Shown: one piece after another, positions 1-7,456 of the stretch | Numbering within the stretch: the stretch's first letter is position 1 | Layout: every line of letters starts with the position of its first letter | Source of the DNA: Alphaproteobacteria bacterium MarineAlpha3_Bin4 | Lineage (GTDB): Bacteria > Pseudomonadota > Alphaproteobacteria > Rhodospirillales > Casp-alpha2 | Assembly: GCA_002938045.1 (NCBI GenBank) | Contig: PTLJ01000021.1 | Span: 1-12,048 of the forward strand | DNA: 12,048 bases | Direction: 5' to 3' | Notes under the pieces: generated by a model | Databases searched by the model: none | Told to the model about the DNA's origin: nothing | What the model saw: the letters and a program-made list of their open reading frames with translations, nothing else | Made by a program: the position numbers and the translations under genes

Positions 1-1
1 T

Positions 2-784
2 ACGGCGATGGAACGGGACTACGAATATGCGACGGCCGTACACGCCGAAGACCTCCCATCGCCAGAATCGCTGGGCGCGAGCGCTGGTGAAAAGGCGGTT
101 CGGCGGCTGAACCCACAAAAAGCACACTCAGCCCAAGTGCCAATCGTCTATGACCCGCGCGTCGCGAACTCGTTACTCAGTCATCTGGCTAACGCCATCA
201 GCGGCACTGCAGTGGCCAGAGGCACGACCTTTCTAGCCGACAAACTGAACGAAAAAATTTTTGCTGAAGGAATAACGATCACCGACGATCCTCTGCGGTT
301 CAGAGGGCTTCGGTCTAAATCATTTGATGGCGAAGGCATCCAGACAAAACCACACGATGTAGTCGATGGTGGCACCCTAACGACTTGGATCCTCGATCTC
401 AGATCTTCCCGCCAGCTTGGATTGGATACTACTGGTCACGCGACCCGGGGAACATCGTCACCGCCGTCGCCGTCAGTAACTAATTTCTATATGGCGCCAG
501 GCGAATGTTCGCCGAAAGACCTAATCGACGGGATAGAAAACGGAATGTACGTTACGGAACTGATCGGTATGGGGGTCAATGGTGTCACGGGAGATTATAG
601 CCGTGGTGCTAGCGGGTTCTGGATCAACAAGGGGGAACTCACCTATTCAGTTAGTGAGGTTACAATCGCTGGCAATTTGATCGATATGTTTGCAAACATC
701 ACCGCGGCTAACGATCTGGAGTTCCGCTTTGGCACGAACGCACCAACTCTCTGCGTCGAGGGCATGACGGTGGCTGGGAAGTAG
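2..784 (+). CDS. pmbA: TldE/PmbA family protein, 3' part (5' end outside window)
   Basis: This is the C-terminal part of a TldD/TldE (PmbA) family protein. The frame is open from base 2 with no stop before the first ATG at 8, so the true start lies upstream. The diagnostic block GDYSRGASGFW (590-622) is followed by a VSEVTIAGNL stretch and an ending of the NAPTL...GMTVAG type, all characteristic of the TldE/PmbA half of the family. In characterised systems TldE pairs with TldD in a heterodimeric metalloprotease that processes peptides such as microcin B17 and degrades CcdA; TldE itself lacks the HExxxH zinc site, and none is visible here. The gene ends 57 bases before the likely msbA start. 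TldE/PmbA genes beside lipid A genes are, to my knowledge, common in Rhodospirillales. The alternative of TldD is unlikely given the C-terminal motif. Confidence 0.9.
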   Translation, partial: TAMERDYEYATAVHAEDLPSPESLGASAGEKAVRRLNPQKAHSAQVPIVYDPRVANSLLSHLANAISGTAVARGTTFLADKLNEKIFAEGITITDDPLRFRGLRSKSFDGEGIQTKPHDVVDGGTLTTWILDLRSSRQLGLDTTGHATRGTSSPPSPSVTNFYMAPGECSPKDLIDGIENGMYVTELIGMGVNGVTGDYSRGASGFWINKGELTYSVSEVTIAGNLIDMFANITAANDLEFRFGTNAPTLCVEGMTVAGK

Positions 785-841
785 GCTCTGAAACTGCGTG
801 CCGTTTTTGGCCAAACATTGGTTCCATCCGTGGCACATGTT

Positions 842-2683
842 ATGGTCCCGCATGTCGAAACGGGTTGTAAGGCCTTGATCAAACTTACAGAAAACACAGA
901 CAGTCGGCACCGATCCACGACCGAACTGATGCGCCGCCTGTGGCGCGAAAATATTCGCCATTTTACGGGATGGCTGATGCTGGCCATCCTCCTGATGGCG
1001 GTGATGGCCAGCGCTACCGCTTTTTCGGCTTGGTTGATGAAACCCGTCGTCAACGACGTTTTCATCGACCGTAACCAGGACCTGCTTTGGCCAATCGGGT
1101 TGGCCGTGTTGGCGACGTTTCTGATCAAAGGTTTTGCCAACTATGGCCAAGCGATGCTTATGAACTTCGTCGGATTGCGGATAATCGCCGATACCCAGAA
1201 CCGGCTGTACGCCCATCTCGCACATATGGACCTGGCATTCTTCCACGCCCGCTCGTCGGGCACGCTGATCTCCAGGTTTACTAACGACATTAATCAGATG
1301 CGCAACGCCGTGTCGAATGCCATCACCAGCATCGGCAAGGATTTTCTTTCCCTGATCGGCCTGGTCGTCGTGATGTTCATCCAGGATTGGCACCTCGCTC
1401 TGATCGCGTTTTTCATATTTCCAGTTGCCATTTTCCCGATCGTTCGTATCGGCAGGCGCATACGAAAAGTCACGACCAATACGCAAGAGGAGATGGGTCT
1501 GTTCACGACACTGCTTGGGCAGACCTTCCAGGGCATCCGTATCGTCAAGTCCTACGGCATGGAGACTTATGAATCGGGCCGTATTGCGGAGATTGTCGAA
1601 CGCATTCGGCGTCTCAATATGAAGGCGGCGAGAACACAAACGCTGTCGAGTCCGATCATGGAAACGTTGGGCGGGCTTGCCGTCTTCGTGGTCATCGTCT
1701 ACGGCGGTTCTCGGGTAATCGAGGGCGAGACGGACTCGGGCGCTTTCTTCTCTTTCATCACGGCACTTCTGCTCGCCTATGAACCGATGAAACGCCTGGC
1801 CAATCTGAACGCTGGCCTGCAACAGGGCTTGGCCAGTGCCGAACGGCTCTACGCATTGCTCGGTGTTAAACCGCGTATCACCGACCGAGCCAACGCTCGG
1901 GCGTTGACTAACGTCGTCGGGGCGATTCGTCTCGACGACGTGCGTTTCTTCTATGAACCGAATAAACCAGCACTCGATGGGGTCACGATCGACGTGCCGG
2001 CCGGCAAGACGGTCGCTCTCGTCGGTCCTTCCGGCGCCGGAAAGTCAACGATCCTGAACTTAATCCCGAGGTTCTACGACATCGATTCGGGCATCATTAC
2101 TATTGATGGGATTGACATCCGCGACGTGAAGATGGAGTCGGTGCAAGCAAACATTGCCCTGGTTAGCCAGGAGATCACACTATTCGATGATACGGTGGCG
2201 GCCAACATCGCTTACGGGCGTGGTGGCGCCAGCCAGGACGAAGTCATCAAGGCGGCTCGTCACGCGGCGGCCGATGAATTCATTGAGCAATTAAGCAGCG
2301 GCTACGATACTATTGTCGGCGAACAAGGGATAAAACTCTCGGGTGGGCAACGCCAGAGGCTAGCGATTGCGCGTGCGATGCTCAAGAACGCACCCATGCT
2401 GCTTCTCGACGAAGCGACGTCGGCGCTGGACACGGAATCCGAACGGAAAGTCCAAACGGCATTGAGCGAGTTGATGCGCGGCCGAACGACATTGGTGATC
2501 GCTCATCGACTATCGACAGTGGTCGACGCTGATCTCATTTACGTGATTGTTCAAGGCCGTGTTGTTGAAAAGGGCACCCATGCCGAGTTACTGGCCAGAA
2601 AGGGCGCATACAAGCGTCTTTATGCGATGCAGTTTGAAGAAGAAACTTCGGGTCAGCCACTGGTCGCTGCCGTCGAAGCGTAA
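842..2683 (+). CDS. msbA: MsbA-type lipid A/lipid exporter, ABC transporter with fused membrane and ATPase domains
   Basis: This half-size ABC exporter has one membrane domain followed by one ATPase domain and should act as a homodimer in the inner membrane. Counting from the ATG at 842 (613 aa), hydrophobic segments begin at about residues 43-66 and 82-98, with more across the first 320 residues. The ATPase part has Walker A GPSGAGKS (395-402), signature LSGGQ (499-503), Walker B MLLLDEATSALD (519-530) and the H-loop histidine (555). MsbA-type proteins flip core-lipid A across the inner membrane. The flanking acyltransferase, waaA, lpxK and lpxL genes support that role over a general multidrug role. 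The start is uncertain: no good Shine-Dalgarno precedes 842, the frame is also open from a TTG at 818, and an ATG at 929 would give 584 aa, closer to the usual length. The product call is firm; the exact substrate is inferred. Confidence 0.92.
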   Translation: MVPHVETGCKALIKLTENTDSRHRSTTELMRRLWRENIRHFTGWLMLAILLMAVMASATAFSAWLMKPVVNDVFIDRNQDLLWPIGLAVLATFLIKGFANYGQAMLMNFVGLRIIADTQNRLYAHLAHMDLAFFHARSSGTLISRFTNDINQMRNAVSNAITSIGKDFLSLIGLVVVMFIQDWHLALIAFFIFPVAIFPIVRIGRRIRKVTTNTQEEMGLFTTLLGQTFQGIRIVKSYGMETYESGRIAEIVERIRRLNMKAARTQTLSSPIMETLGGLAVFVVIVYGGSRVIEGETDSGAFFSFITALLLAYEPMKRLANLNAGLQQGLASAERLYALLGVKPRITDRANARALTNVVGAIRLDDVRFFYEPNKPALDGVTIDVPAGKTVALVGPSGAGKSTILNLIPRFYDIDSGIITIDGIDIRDVKMESVQANIALVSQEITLFDDTVAANIAYGRGGASQDEVIKAARHAAADEFIEQLSSGYDTIVGEQGIKLSGGQRQRLAIARAMLKNAPMLLLDEATSALDTESERKVQTALSELMRGRTTLVIAHRLSTVVDADLIYVIVQGRVVEKGTHAELLARKGAYKRLYAMQFEEETSGQPLVAAVEA

Positions 2684-2704
2684 AAGGGCGGGAGCGCCAT
2701 CGCG

Positions 2705-3439
2705 TTGAAGGCGGTCAGAGCCATAGTTCGATCGGATGCCTTCAGACAGCTCATTTGCTGGCTCGGCGCCGGCTATATCCGTTTGGTTCATTTCACTGGG
2801 CGCTGGCGCGTGGTTGGCGGGGAAATTCCCGCCGAATACTGGAATGCGGGAAAGCCCTTCATCCTATGCTTCTGGCACGGCAGGCTGTTGATGATGCCTT
2901 ATGTTTGGGACCGTAGCCGGAGCAGTCACATGCTGATTTCACAACACCGGGACGGTCAGCTAATCGCGCGCATCATCGGCTACTTTGGCTTCGAGACGGT
3001 TGTCGGATCGTCGAGTCACGGCGGCGCCAGAGCCTTACGGAGCATGGTCAAGGTTCTGGCCGCCGGCGATTGCGTGGGAATCACGCCGGATGGGCCACGC
3101 GGCCCGAGAATGCGGGCGGACAACGGCATCGTCACCGTCGCTCGCTTGTCCGGCGTCCCTGTCATCCCGGTAGCCTACAGTATCAACCGCGGCCAATTGC
3201 TGGACACATGGGACCGGTTTCTAATCGCATGGCCATTCAGCCGCGGTGTTATTGTTTGGGGCGAGCCCATCCATCTAGCCCGTGACGCAGACGAGGCGAC
3301 GGCGGAATTAATGCGCCAGCGGATCGAAAACAATTTGAACGCTATTACCGCAGAGGCTGATCGATTATGTGGCCGAAGGCCGATCGAGCCGACGCCGAAC
3401 ATCGCAACGGAGATACCAGAAGAAGAGCCAGCAGCATGA
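2705..3439 (+). CDS. DUF374 lysophospholipid acyltransferase-like protein
   Basis: This 244-aa protein belongs to the DUF374 group of the PlsC-like acyltransferase superfamily. Visible family marks are FWHGRLLMMPY (56-66, with the likely catalytic-type histidine at 58), SQHRDGQLIARI (79-90) and GITPDGPRGPRM (125-136). A hydrophobic N-terminal stretch around 14-30 suggests inner-membrane association. The biochemical role of DUF374 proteins is not well settled; the position between msbA and waaA suggests work on lipid A or an envelope lipid, which is inference. The start taken is TTG at 2705, with GGAG at 2691-2694 ten bases upstream. An in-frame ATC at 2699 lies closer to that site but is a rare start codon. 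The gene begins 21 bases after the msbA stop and its TGA overlaps the waaA ATG by four bases, so translation is probably coupled. Confidence 0.85.
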   Translation: MKAVRAIVRSDAFRQLICWLGAGYIRLVHFTGRWRVVGGEIPAEYWNAGKPFILCFWHGRLLMMPYVWDRSRSSHMLISQHRDGQLIARIIGYFGFETVVGSSSHGGARALRSMVKVLAAGDCVGITPDGPRGPRMRADNGIVTVARLSGVPVIPVAYSINRGQLLDTWDRFLIAWPFSRGVIVWGEPIHLARDADEATAELMRQRIENNLNAITAEADRLCGRRPIEPTPNIATEIPEEEPAA

Positions 3440-4713
3440 TCTTATCTCTATATCGGGTCATCACAACCCTCGGCGCGCCAGCTATCGGCGGTTATCTGCA
3501 TTATCGAAAGGCACAGGGAAAAGAGGATAGCGAGCGGTTCACGGAACGCCTCGGATTCGCCGGAGTCCTGCGTCCCTCCGGCGCGGTGATTTGGATTCAC
3601 GCGGCCAGTGTCGGTGAATCCCTTTCTATGTTGTCCCTGATCGATAGACTGATCGACCAATGGCCGAATTTGCGGATTCTTCTGACGACTGGCACTGTTA
3701 CCTCGGCTCACCTGATGGCGGAACGGCTTTCCGGTGACGTCATTCATCAGTATGTGCCGGTCGACCGGTTGGCCTACGTGAGGCGGTTCATCGACCACTG
3801 GCGCCCGAATCTCGTGTTATGGGCGGAATCCGAATTTTGGCCTAACCTGATCACCGAAGTTTCGGACCGGAATATCCCCCTGATCCTGATCAACGGCCGT
3901 ATTTCGCCGCGTTCGTTCGAGGGATGGCAAAACTTGCGTAGCCTGATTCGACAAATTCTTAAACGCTTCACCCTTTGCCTCGGGCAGACGGAAGAGGACG
4001 CTGAGCGGTTACGCCACCTGGGCGCACTATCATCCAAGTGTGTCGGCAACCTTAAATTTGCGTCCCCACCATTGCCGGCTAACTCCGAAAACTTAGCCGA
4101 ACTGGAAACCGCCTTGTCGGGACGAACATGCTGGCTTGCCGCGAGCACTCATCCGGGTGAGGAGGAAATTATCTGGGGTTCTCATGAAGAAATCGCAACA
4201 ATATTTGAATGTTTGTTGACGATTATCGTTCCCCGCCATTCGAATCGGGGCGCGGAAATCGCCGAGCGCTTAACCGCATTGGGGGCGAAGGTTGCGCGGC
4301 GAAGCACCGGCGAACTCATTGACAAAGACACCCAGGTTTACATCGCCGACACGATGGGCGAACTCGGCCTTTTCTTCCGTCTCTGTGATGTCGTCTTCAT
4401 GGGGAAGTCGCTGGTGCCCCTCGGCGGGCAGAACCTGCTCGAACCGGCCCGCCTCGGCTGTGCCATTCTACACGGGAAGCATATGGCGAACTTTGATAAG
4501 ATTGCGGCACGCATGAACGATGCCGGTGCCGTTCAGCTGACCCCCGACGGTGACGCCTTGACCGCCACCGTCGCGCGACTGCTTTCCAATGATAAATTGC
4601 GCGCGACTTTGTCTGAAAAGGCACGGGATTTTGCGGAGGCGGAGGCTGGAGTTCTCGATAACGTGGTTACTGAGCTCACTGGCTATCTTAACGCTATCCA
4701 CGAGAGAAACTAG
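3436..4713 (+). CDS. waaA: 3-deoxy-D-manno-octulosonic acid (Kdo) transferase
   Basis: WaaA/KdtA adds Kdo from CMP-Kdo to the lipid A precursor at the cytoplasmic face of the inner membrane. The 425-aa length is typical. Family marks are an N-terminal membrane anchor (about 1-20), WIHAASVGES (53-62) containing the conserved glutamate E61 expected to be catalytic, WAESEFWPNL (129-138), STHPGEEE (237-244), PRHSNRG (266-272, close to the usual PRHPERG) and the C-terminal nucleotide-sugar region GKS...PLGGQNLLEPA (323-338). The frame is open further upstream, to 3367, but ATG at 3436 gives the normal N-terminus and an ATGA overlap with the preceding stop. Whether it adds one or two Kdo residues cannot be read from the sequence. 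It is followed by lpxK after four bases. Confidence 0.95.
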   Translation: MILSLYRVITTLGAPAIGGYLHYRKAQGKEDSERFTERLGFAGVLRPSGAVIWIHAASVGESLSMLSLIDRLIDQWPNLRILLTTGTVTSAHLMAERLSGDVIHQYVPVDRLAYVRRFIDHWRPNLVLWAESEFWPNLITEVSDRNIPLILINGRISPRSFEGWQNLRSLIRQILKRFTLCLGQTEEDAERLRHLGALSSKCVGNLKFASPPLPANSENLAELETALSGRTCWLAASTHPGEEEIIWGSHEEIATIFECLLTIIVPRHSNRGAEIAERLTALGAKVARRSTGELIDKDTQVYIADTMGELGLFFRLCDVVFMGKSLVPLGGQNLLEPARLGCAILHGKHMANFDKIAARMNDAGAVQLTPDGDALTATVARLLSNDKLRATLSEKARDFAEAEAGVLDNVVTELTGYLNAIHERN

Positions 4714-4717
4714 GACG

Positions 4718-5692
4718 ATGCAAGCGCCTCATTTCTGGCAAACGGACGGATTGCTCCCTCGGCTATTCTCCCCAGCCGCCTGGGCTTATGGCATTGGCGT
4801 TGATTTACGACGTATATTGGCGGGCGAGCCCTCGCGTCTCCGCGTCCCAATTATTTGTGTCGGCAACATCGTCGCCGGAGGCGCAGGAAAGACGCCCGTC
4901 GCCCGTGATCTGGGGGCTCGGCTGTGTGACAAGGGAAAAAAACCACATTTTCTCACCCGTGGTTACGGAGGGCTGGAACGCGGCCCACTGCGTGTTGAGG
5001 TAACTCGCCATAGCGCCGTGGATGTGGGTGACGAGGCCTTGTTATTGGCGCGCCTGTGCCCAACCTGGGTCGCGGCCGACCGTTTGGCCGGGTGCAGAGC
5101 CGCGGTCGACGACGGCGCCGAAGTCATCGTAATGGATGACGGGTTTCAAAACCCATCGGTATGCAAGGATGTTTCCCTGTTGGTCGTCGACGGCGAATAC
5201 GGCCTCGGAAACCAACGGCTAATCCCGGCCGGGCCGATGCGTGAACGAACCGCCGATGCGTTGAAGCGAGCTGATGCCGTGGTTGTAATTGGCGTCGACG
5301 AAACGGGATTTAGACGGCATGCCGAAAACGTCGGCATGCCGTGCTTGCGGGCCGACATGAAGCCAGAAGAGCCGGCTGAGGCCTTCGCCGTCGAACCAAT
5401 CATAGCCTTTACCGGCATCGGCCGACCCGAGAAGTTCTTTCGTACTTTGAGGGAAATTGGGTGCGATGTTCAAGCTACACACCCATATCCTGATCATTTC
5501 CCTTTTCGAAACGATGAGATAAAGCGCCTGAAGGAAGAAGCGCGTCGCAACGATGCCGTCCTAGTAACGACCGAAAAGGATGCCGCCAGAATTGACCCAA
5601 CGGCTCGTGACGGCATTGAGGTCTTGACAATCACCTTGCAATGGGAAGACGAAGCAGCCTTGGACGACGTCCTCCGAACCGCACTGAATTAG
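4718..5692 (+). CDS. lpxK: Tetraacyldisaccharide 4'-kinase
   Basis: LpxK phosphorylates the 4' position of the tetraacyldisaccharide-1-phosphate lipid A precursor using ATP, at the inner membrane. The 324-aa protein shows the P-loop region GNIVAGGAGKTP (49-60), TRGYGG (80-85), the DDGFQN block (140-145; many relatives have DDGFQH) and HPYPDHFPF (255-263), which carries the conserved late histidine. A short N-terminal hydrophobic stretch near 19-30 fits peripheral membrane anchoring. The frame is open upstream within waaA, but ATG at 4718, just after the waaA stop, gives the family N-terminus. The local Shine-Dalgarno is weak: AGGA at 4712-4715 is very close, GAGA at 4702-4705 rather far. A perfect inverted repeat sits inside the gene at 5314-5342, encoding residues around 200-209 in a variable segment. 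Confidence 0.96.
   Translation: MQAPHFWQTDGLLPRLFSPAAWAYGIGVDLRRILAGEPSRLRVPIICVGNIVAGGAGKTPVARDLGARLCDKGKKPHFLTRGYGGLERGPLRVEVTRHSAVDVGDEALLLARLCPTWVAADRLAGCRAAVDDGAEVIVMDDGFQNPSVCKDVSLLVVDGEYGLGNQRLIPAGPMRERTADALKRADAVVVIGVDETGFRRHAENVGMPCLRADMKPEEPAEAFAVEPIIAFTGIGRPEKFFRTLREIGCDVQATHPYPDHFPFRNDEIKRLKEEARRNDAVLVTTEKDAARIDPTARDGIEVLTITLQWEDEAALDDVLRTALN
5314..5342. repeat. 12-bp perfect inverted repeat inside lpxK
   Basis: ACGGCATGCCGA (5314-5325) and TCGGCATGCCGT (5331-5342) are exact reverse complements separated by five bases (AAACG). Each arm also contains the 10-bp palindrome CGGCATGCCG, so the site is equally a pair of palindromes whose centres are 17 bp apart. It is in the coding frame of lpxK, in a segment between the DDGFQN and HPYPDHFPF blocks. 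The RNA could fold into a strong short hairpin. There is no following T-run, so it does not look like an intrinsic terminator. Function is unknown. Confidence 0.85.
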
Positions 5693-5700
5693 TCGAACGC

Positions 5701-6597
5701 ATGCCGCACCCACCGAGTTTATTGAACCGGTTCATTCTGCACCCGCTTCAGGCTGTCGCCGTAGCGGCAGGCTATGCTTTATTCAGTCTCTTGCCCCTCG
5801 ATTTAGCTTCGGCGCTCGGAGGGTGGTTAGGTCAAAAGCTCGGGCCACGATTGGCTGTCTCCGAGCGGGCGGTGAAGAATTTAAAACGCACCTTCCCCGA
5901 GATTGAGCAGACCGAGCTCACGGCAATTATCACAGGCATGTGGGATAACCTCGGCCGCACGGTTGCTGAATACGTTCATCTGGGTCGTCTCGATACCTGT
6001 GGCTCACCTGACCGCTTCGAGTTCATCGGGGACGAATATGTGGAGCAATTGCGCGAAGATGGAAAACCGGGAATTCTTTTCAGTGGTCACTTCGCCAACT
6101 GGGAAATTCTCCCCCTAAGCATGTCGCAACGGGGGTTGCCCTCGGATCTGGTTTATCGGGCCGCCAACAACCGTTTTTTAGAATGGCTCTATACCTATCG
6201 TCGATCTGCGGCTAAGGGGACGTTGATTCCGAAAGGTGCAAGAGGCGCGCGGCAACTGCTGCAGGCGGTTAAGGATGGCAAGCACCTTGGCATTCTGGTC
6301 GATCAAAAGATGAACGACGGCATCCCAGTTCCATTCTTAGGTCGTGACGCAATGACGGCACCGGCCATCGCGGAACTCGCTCTGCGGTTCGATTGTCCGG
6401 TGGCGCCCTGCCGAATTGAAAGGCTCGAGGGCGCGCGCTTCCGTATTTCGGTCTTGCCGCCGATGGAGATTGAGCGTAGTGGCGATCACCAAGTTGACGT
6501 TTTCGCGTTTATGACCAAAGTCAACGCCTGCATAGAAGACTGGGTTCGTGATCGGCCCGAGCAGTGGCTCTGGTTGCACAATCGCTGGTCCGATTAG
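5701..6597 (+). CDS. lpxL: Lipid A late acyltransferase (LpxL/HtrB family)
   Basis: This 298-aa protein matches the LpxL/LpxM (HtrB) family, which moves an acyl chain from acyl carrier protein to the Kdo-bearing lipid A precursor at the inner membrane. The catalytic HX4(D/E) motif is visible as HFANWE (H130, E135), preceded by GILFSGH, and the family features GARGARQLL (179-187) and LVDQKMNDG (199-207) follow. A hydrophobic segment at about 16-33 is the expected single membrane anchor. The start is ATG at 5701, eight bases after the lpxK stop; the same frame is open upstream within lpxK, but that would add non-homologous residues. No second late acyltransferase is present in this block. LpxL versus LpxM or a chain-length-specific variant cannot be decided here. 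Confidence 0.9.
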   Translation: MPHPPSLLNRFILHPLQAVAVAAGYALFSLLPLDLASALGGWLGQKLGPRLAVSERAVKNLKRTFPEIEQTELTAIITGMWDNLGRTVAEYVHLGRLDTCGSPDRFEFIGDEYVEQLREDGKPGILFSGHFANWEILPLSMSQRGLPSDLVYRAANNRFLEWLYTYRRSAAKGTLIPKGARGARQLLQAVKDGKHLGILVDQKMNDGIPVPFLGRDAMTAPAIAELALRFDCPVAPCRIERLEGARFRISVLPPMEIERSGDHQVDVFAFMTKVNACIEDWVRDRPEQWLWLHNRWSD

Positions 6598-6625
6598 CGA
6601 TGAGGCAGCCGATTTCGGCAACAAA

Positions 6626-7456
6626 TCAATTAACACCTTCCATCGAACCAACAAGCAATGCCGGATCGAGCTTCGTGTTGAACAGGCTCACACCCCAATG
6701 GAGATGCGGCCCTGTTGCCCGTCCCGTCATACCGATGGCGCCAATCTGGTGACCGCGTGAAACCAGATCGGCCCTCTTGACTGTGATACGATCCATGTGA
6801 ATGTAGATGGAGGTCAAGCCATGCCCATGATTGATCATTACCGTCTTACCGGTGAGAAACATGTCTGAATTCGCCAGCGCTACCTGCCCTTCCGCCATGG
6901 CAACAACAGGGGTTCCTCGCGGTGCAGCGATGTCAATGCCGTTGTGAGGGCGGCGAGGTTCGCCGTTAAGAATTCTCTGGCTGCCGAAAACACCTGAGAT
7001 TCGCCCTGTGGCTGGCCATATGAAACCAGTCATGAAATGAGCCTCTGCAGAATCCAGCTTCCTGACGCGGGCAATCTTCGCATTGTCCTCGCGAATCTTT
7101 TTCATGTCAGACGGCTTCGGCGTCACCTTGCTTTCTGGAAGGCCATTGACGTGGCTCACCTTGTATGACCGCTTGGAAATACTAAGCCGTTTTTCAACGC
7201 GGACACCGTCACGGTTCTGGACCAAAAGTTTTACTTCCGACGGCGCGTCGCGTCCGAAGCCGATCAGAAATACTCCGTCCGGCGAGACCCGCACCTCACG
7301 GCTGTCCAGGAATACGCGCTCTCGCGGCGCCACCCGGCCGATAACAAGCCCGCCCTGAGTTCTTGCGCCGTTTAACTGCAAGGCGGTTGAGTTTCCAGAA
7401 GCCAATAGAAGAGAGGCCGCAAGGGCAATGCAATAAGCGGAGGAGTTCCCGCGCAT
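6626..7456 (-). CDS. Secreted LytM-type M23 zinc peptidase
   Basis: This 276-aa protein carries an M23 (LytM) domain at the C-terminus, the type that cleaves peptide cross-links in peptidoglycan. The zinc and catalytic residues are all present: HNGID (H171, D175), YIH (H220) and GPHLHWGV (H251, H253), so it should be an active enzyme rather than a degenerate activator. Residues 1-27 form a signal peptide (positive start, then a stretch rich in A and L), and 28-100 look like a small beta domain found before M23 domains in other members. It should act in the periplasm. The start is ATG at 7456; its A is the last base of the xseA TGA, with AAGGGA about ten bases upstream. A TTG one codon earlier is possible but less likely. 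It converges on lpxL with 28 bases between stops. Confidence 0.9.
   Translation of the reverse strand: MRGNSSAYCIALAASLLLASGNSTALQLNGARTQGGLVIGRVAPRERVFLDSREVRVSPDGVFLIGFGRDAPSEVKLLVQNRDGVRVEKRLSISKRSYKVSHVNGLPESKVTPKPSDMKKIREDNAKIARVRKLDSAEAHFMTGFIWPATGRISGVFGSQRILNGEPRRPHNGIDIAAPRGTPVVAMAEGQVALANSDMFLTGKTVMINHGHGLTSIYIHMDRITVKRADLVSRGHQIGAIGMTGRATGPHLHWGVSLFNTKLDPALLVGSMEGVN

Noticed and set aside
647..1822. Long open frame of 391 codons on the minus strand opposite the pmbA end and msbA
   Set aside because: It lies antisense to two well-recognised genes, and its composition (many H, R, D, Q) is that of a shadow frame; no domain is recognisable.
1885..1900. CCGAGC/GCTCGG hairpin within msbA
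   Set aside because: A six-base stem of this sort occurs many times by chance in a window of this size.
6608..6619. Hairpin GCCGATTTCGGC between the convergent lpxL and M23 stops, possible two-way terminator
   Set aside because: The stem is only four to five pairs and neither strand has a T-run after it, so I do not call a terminator.
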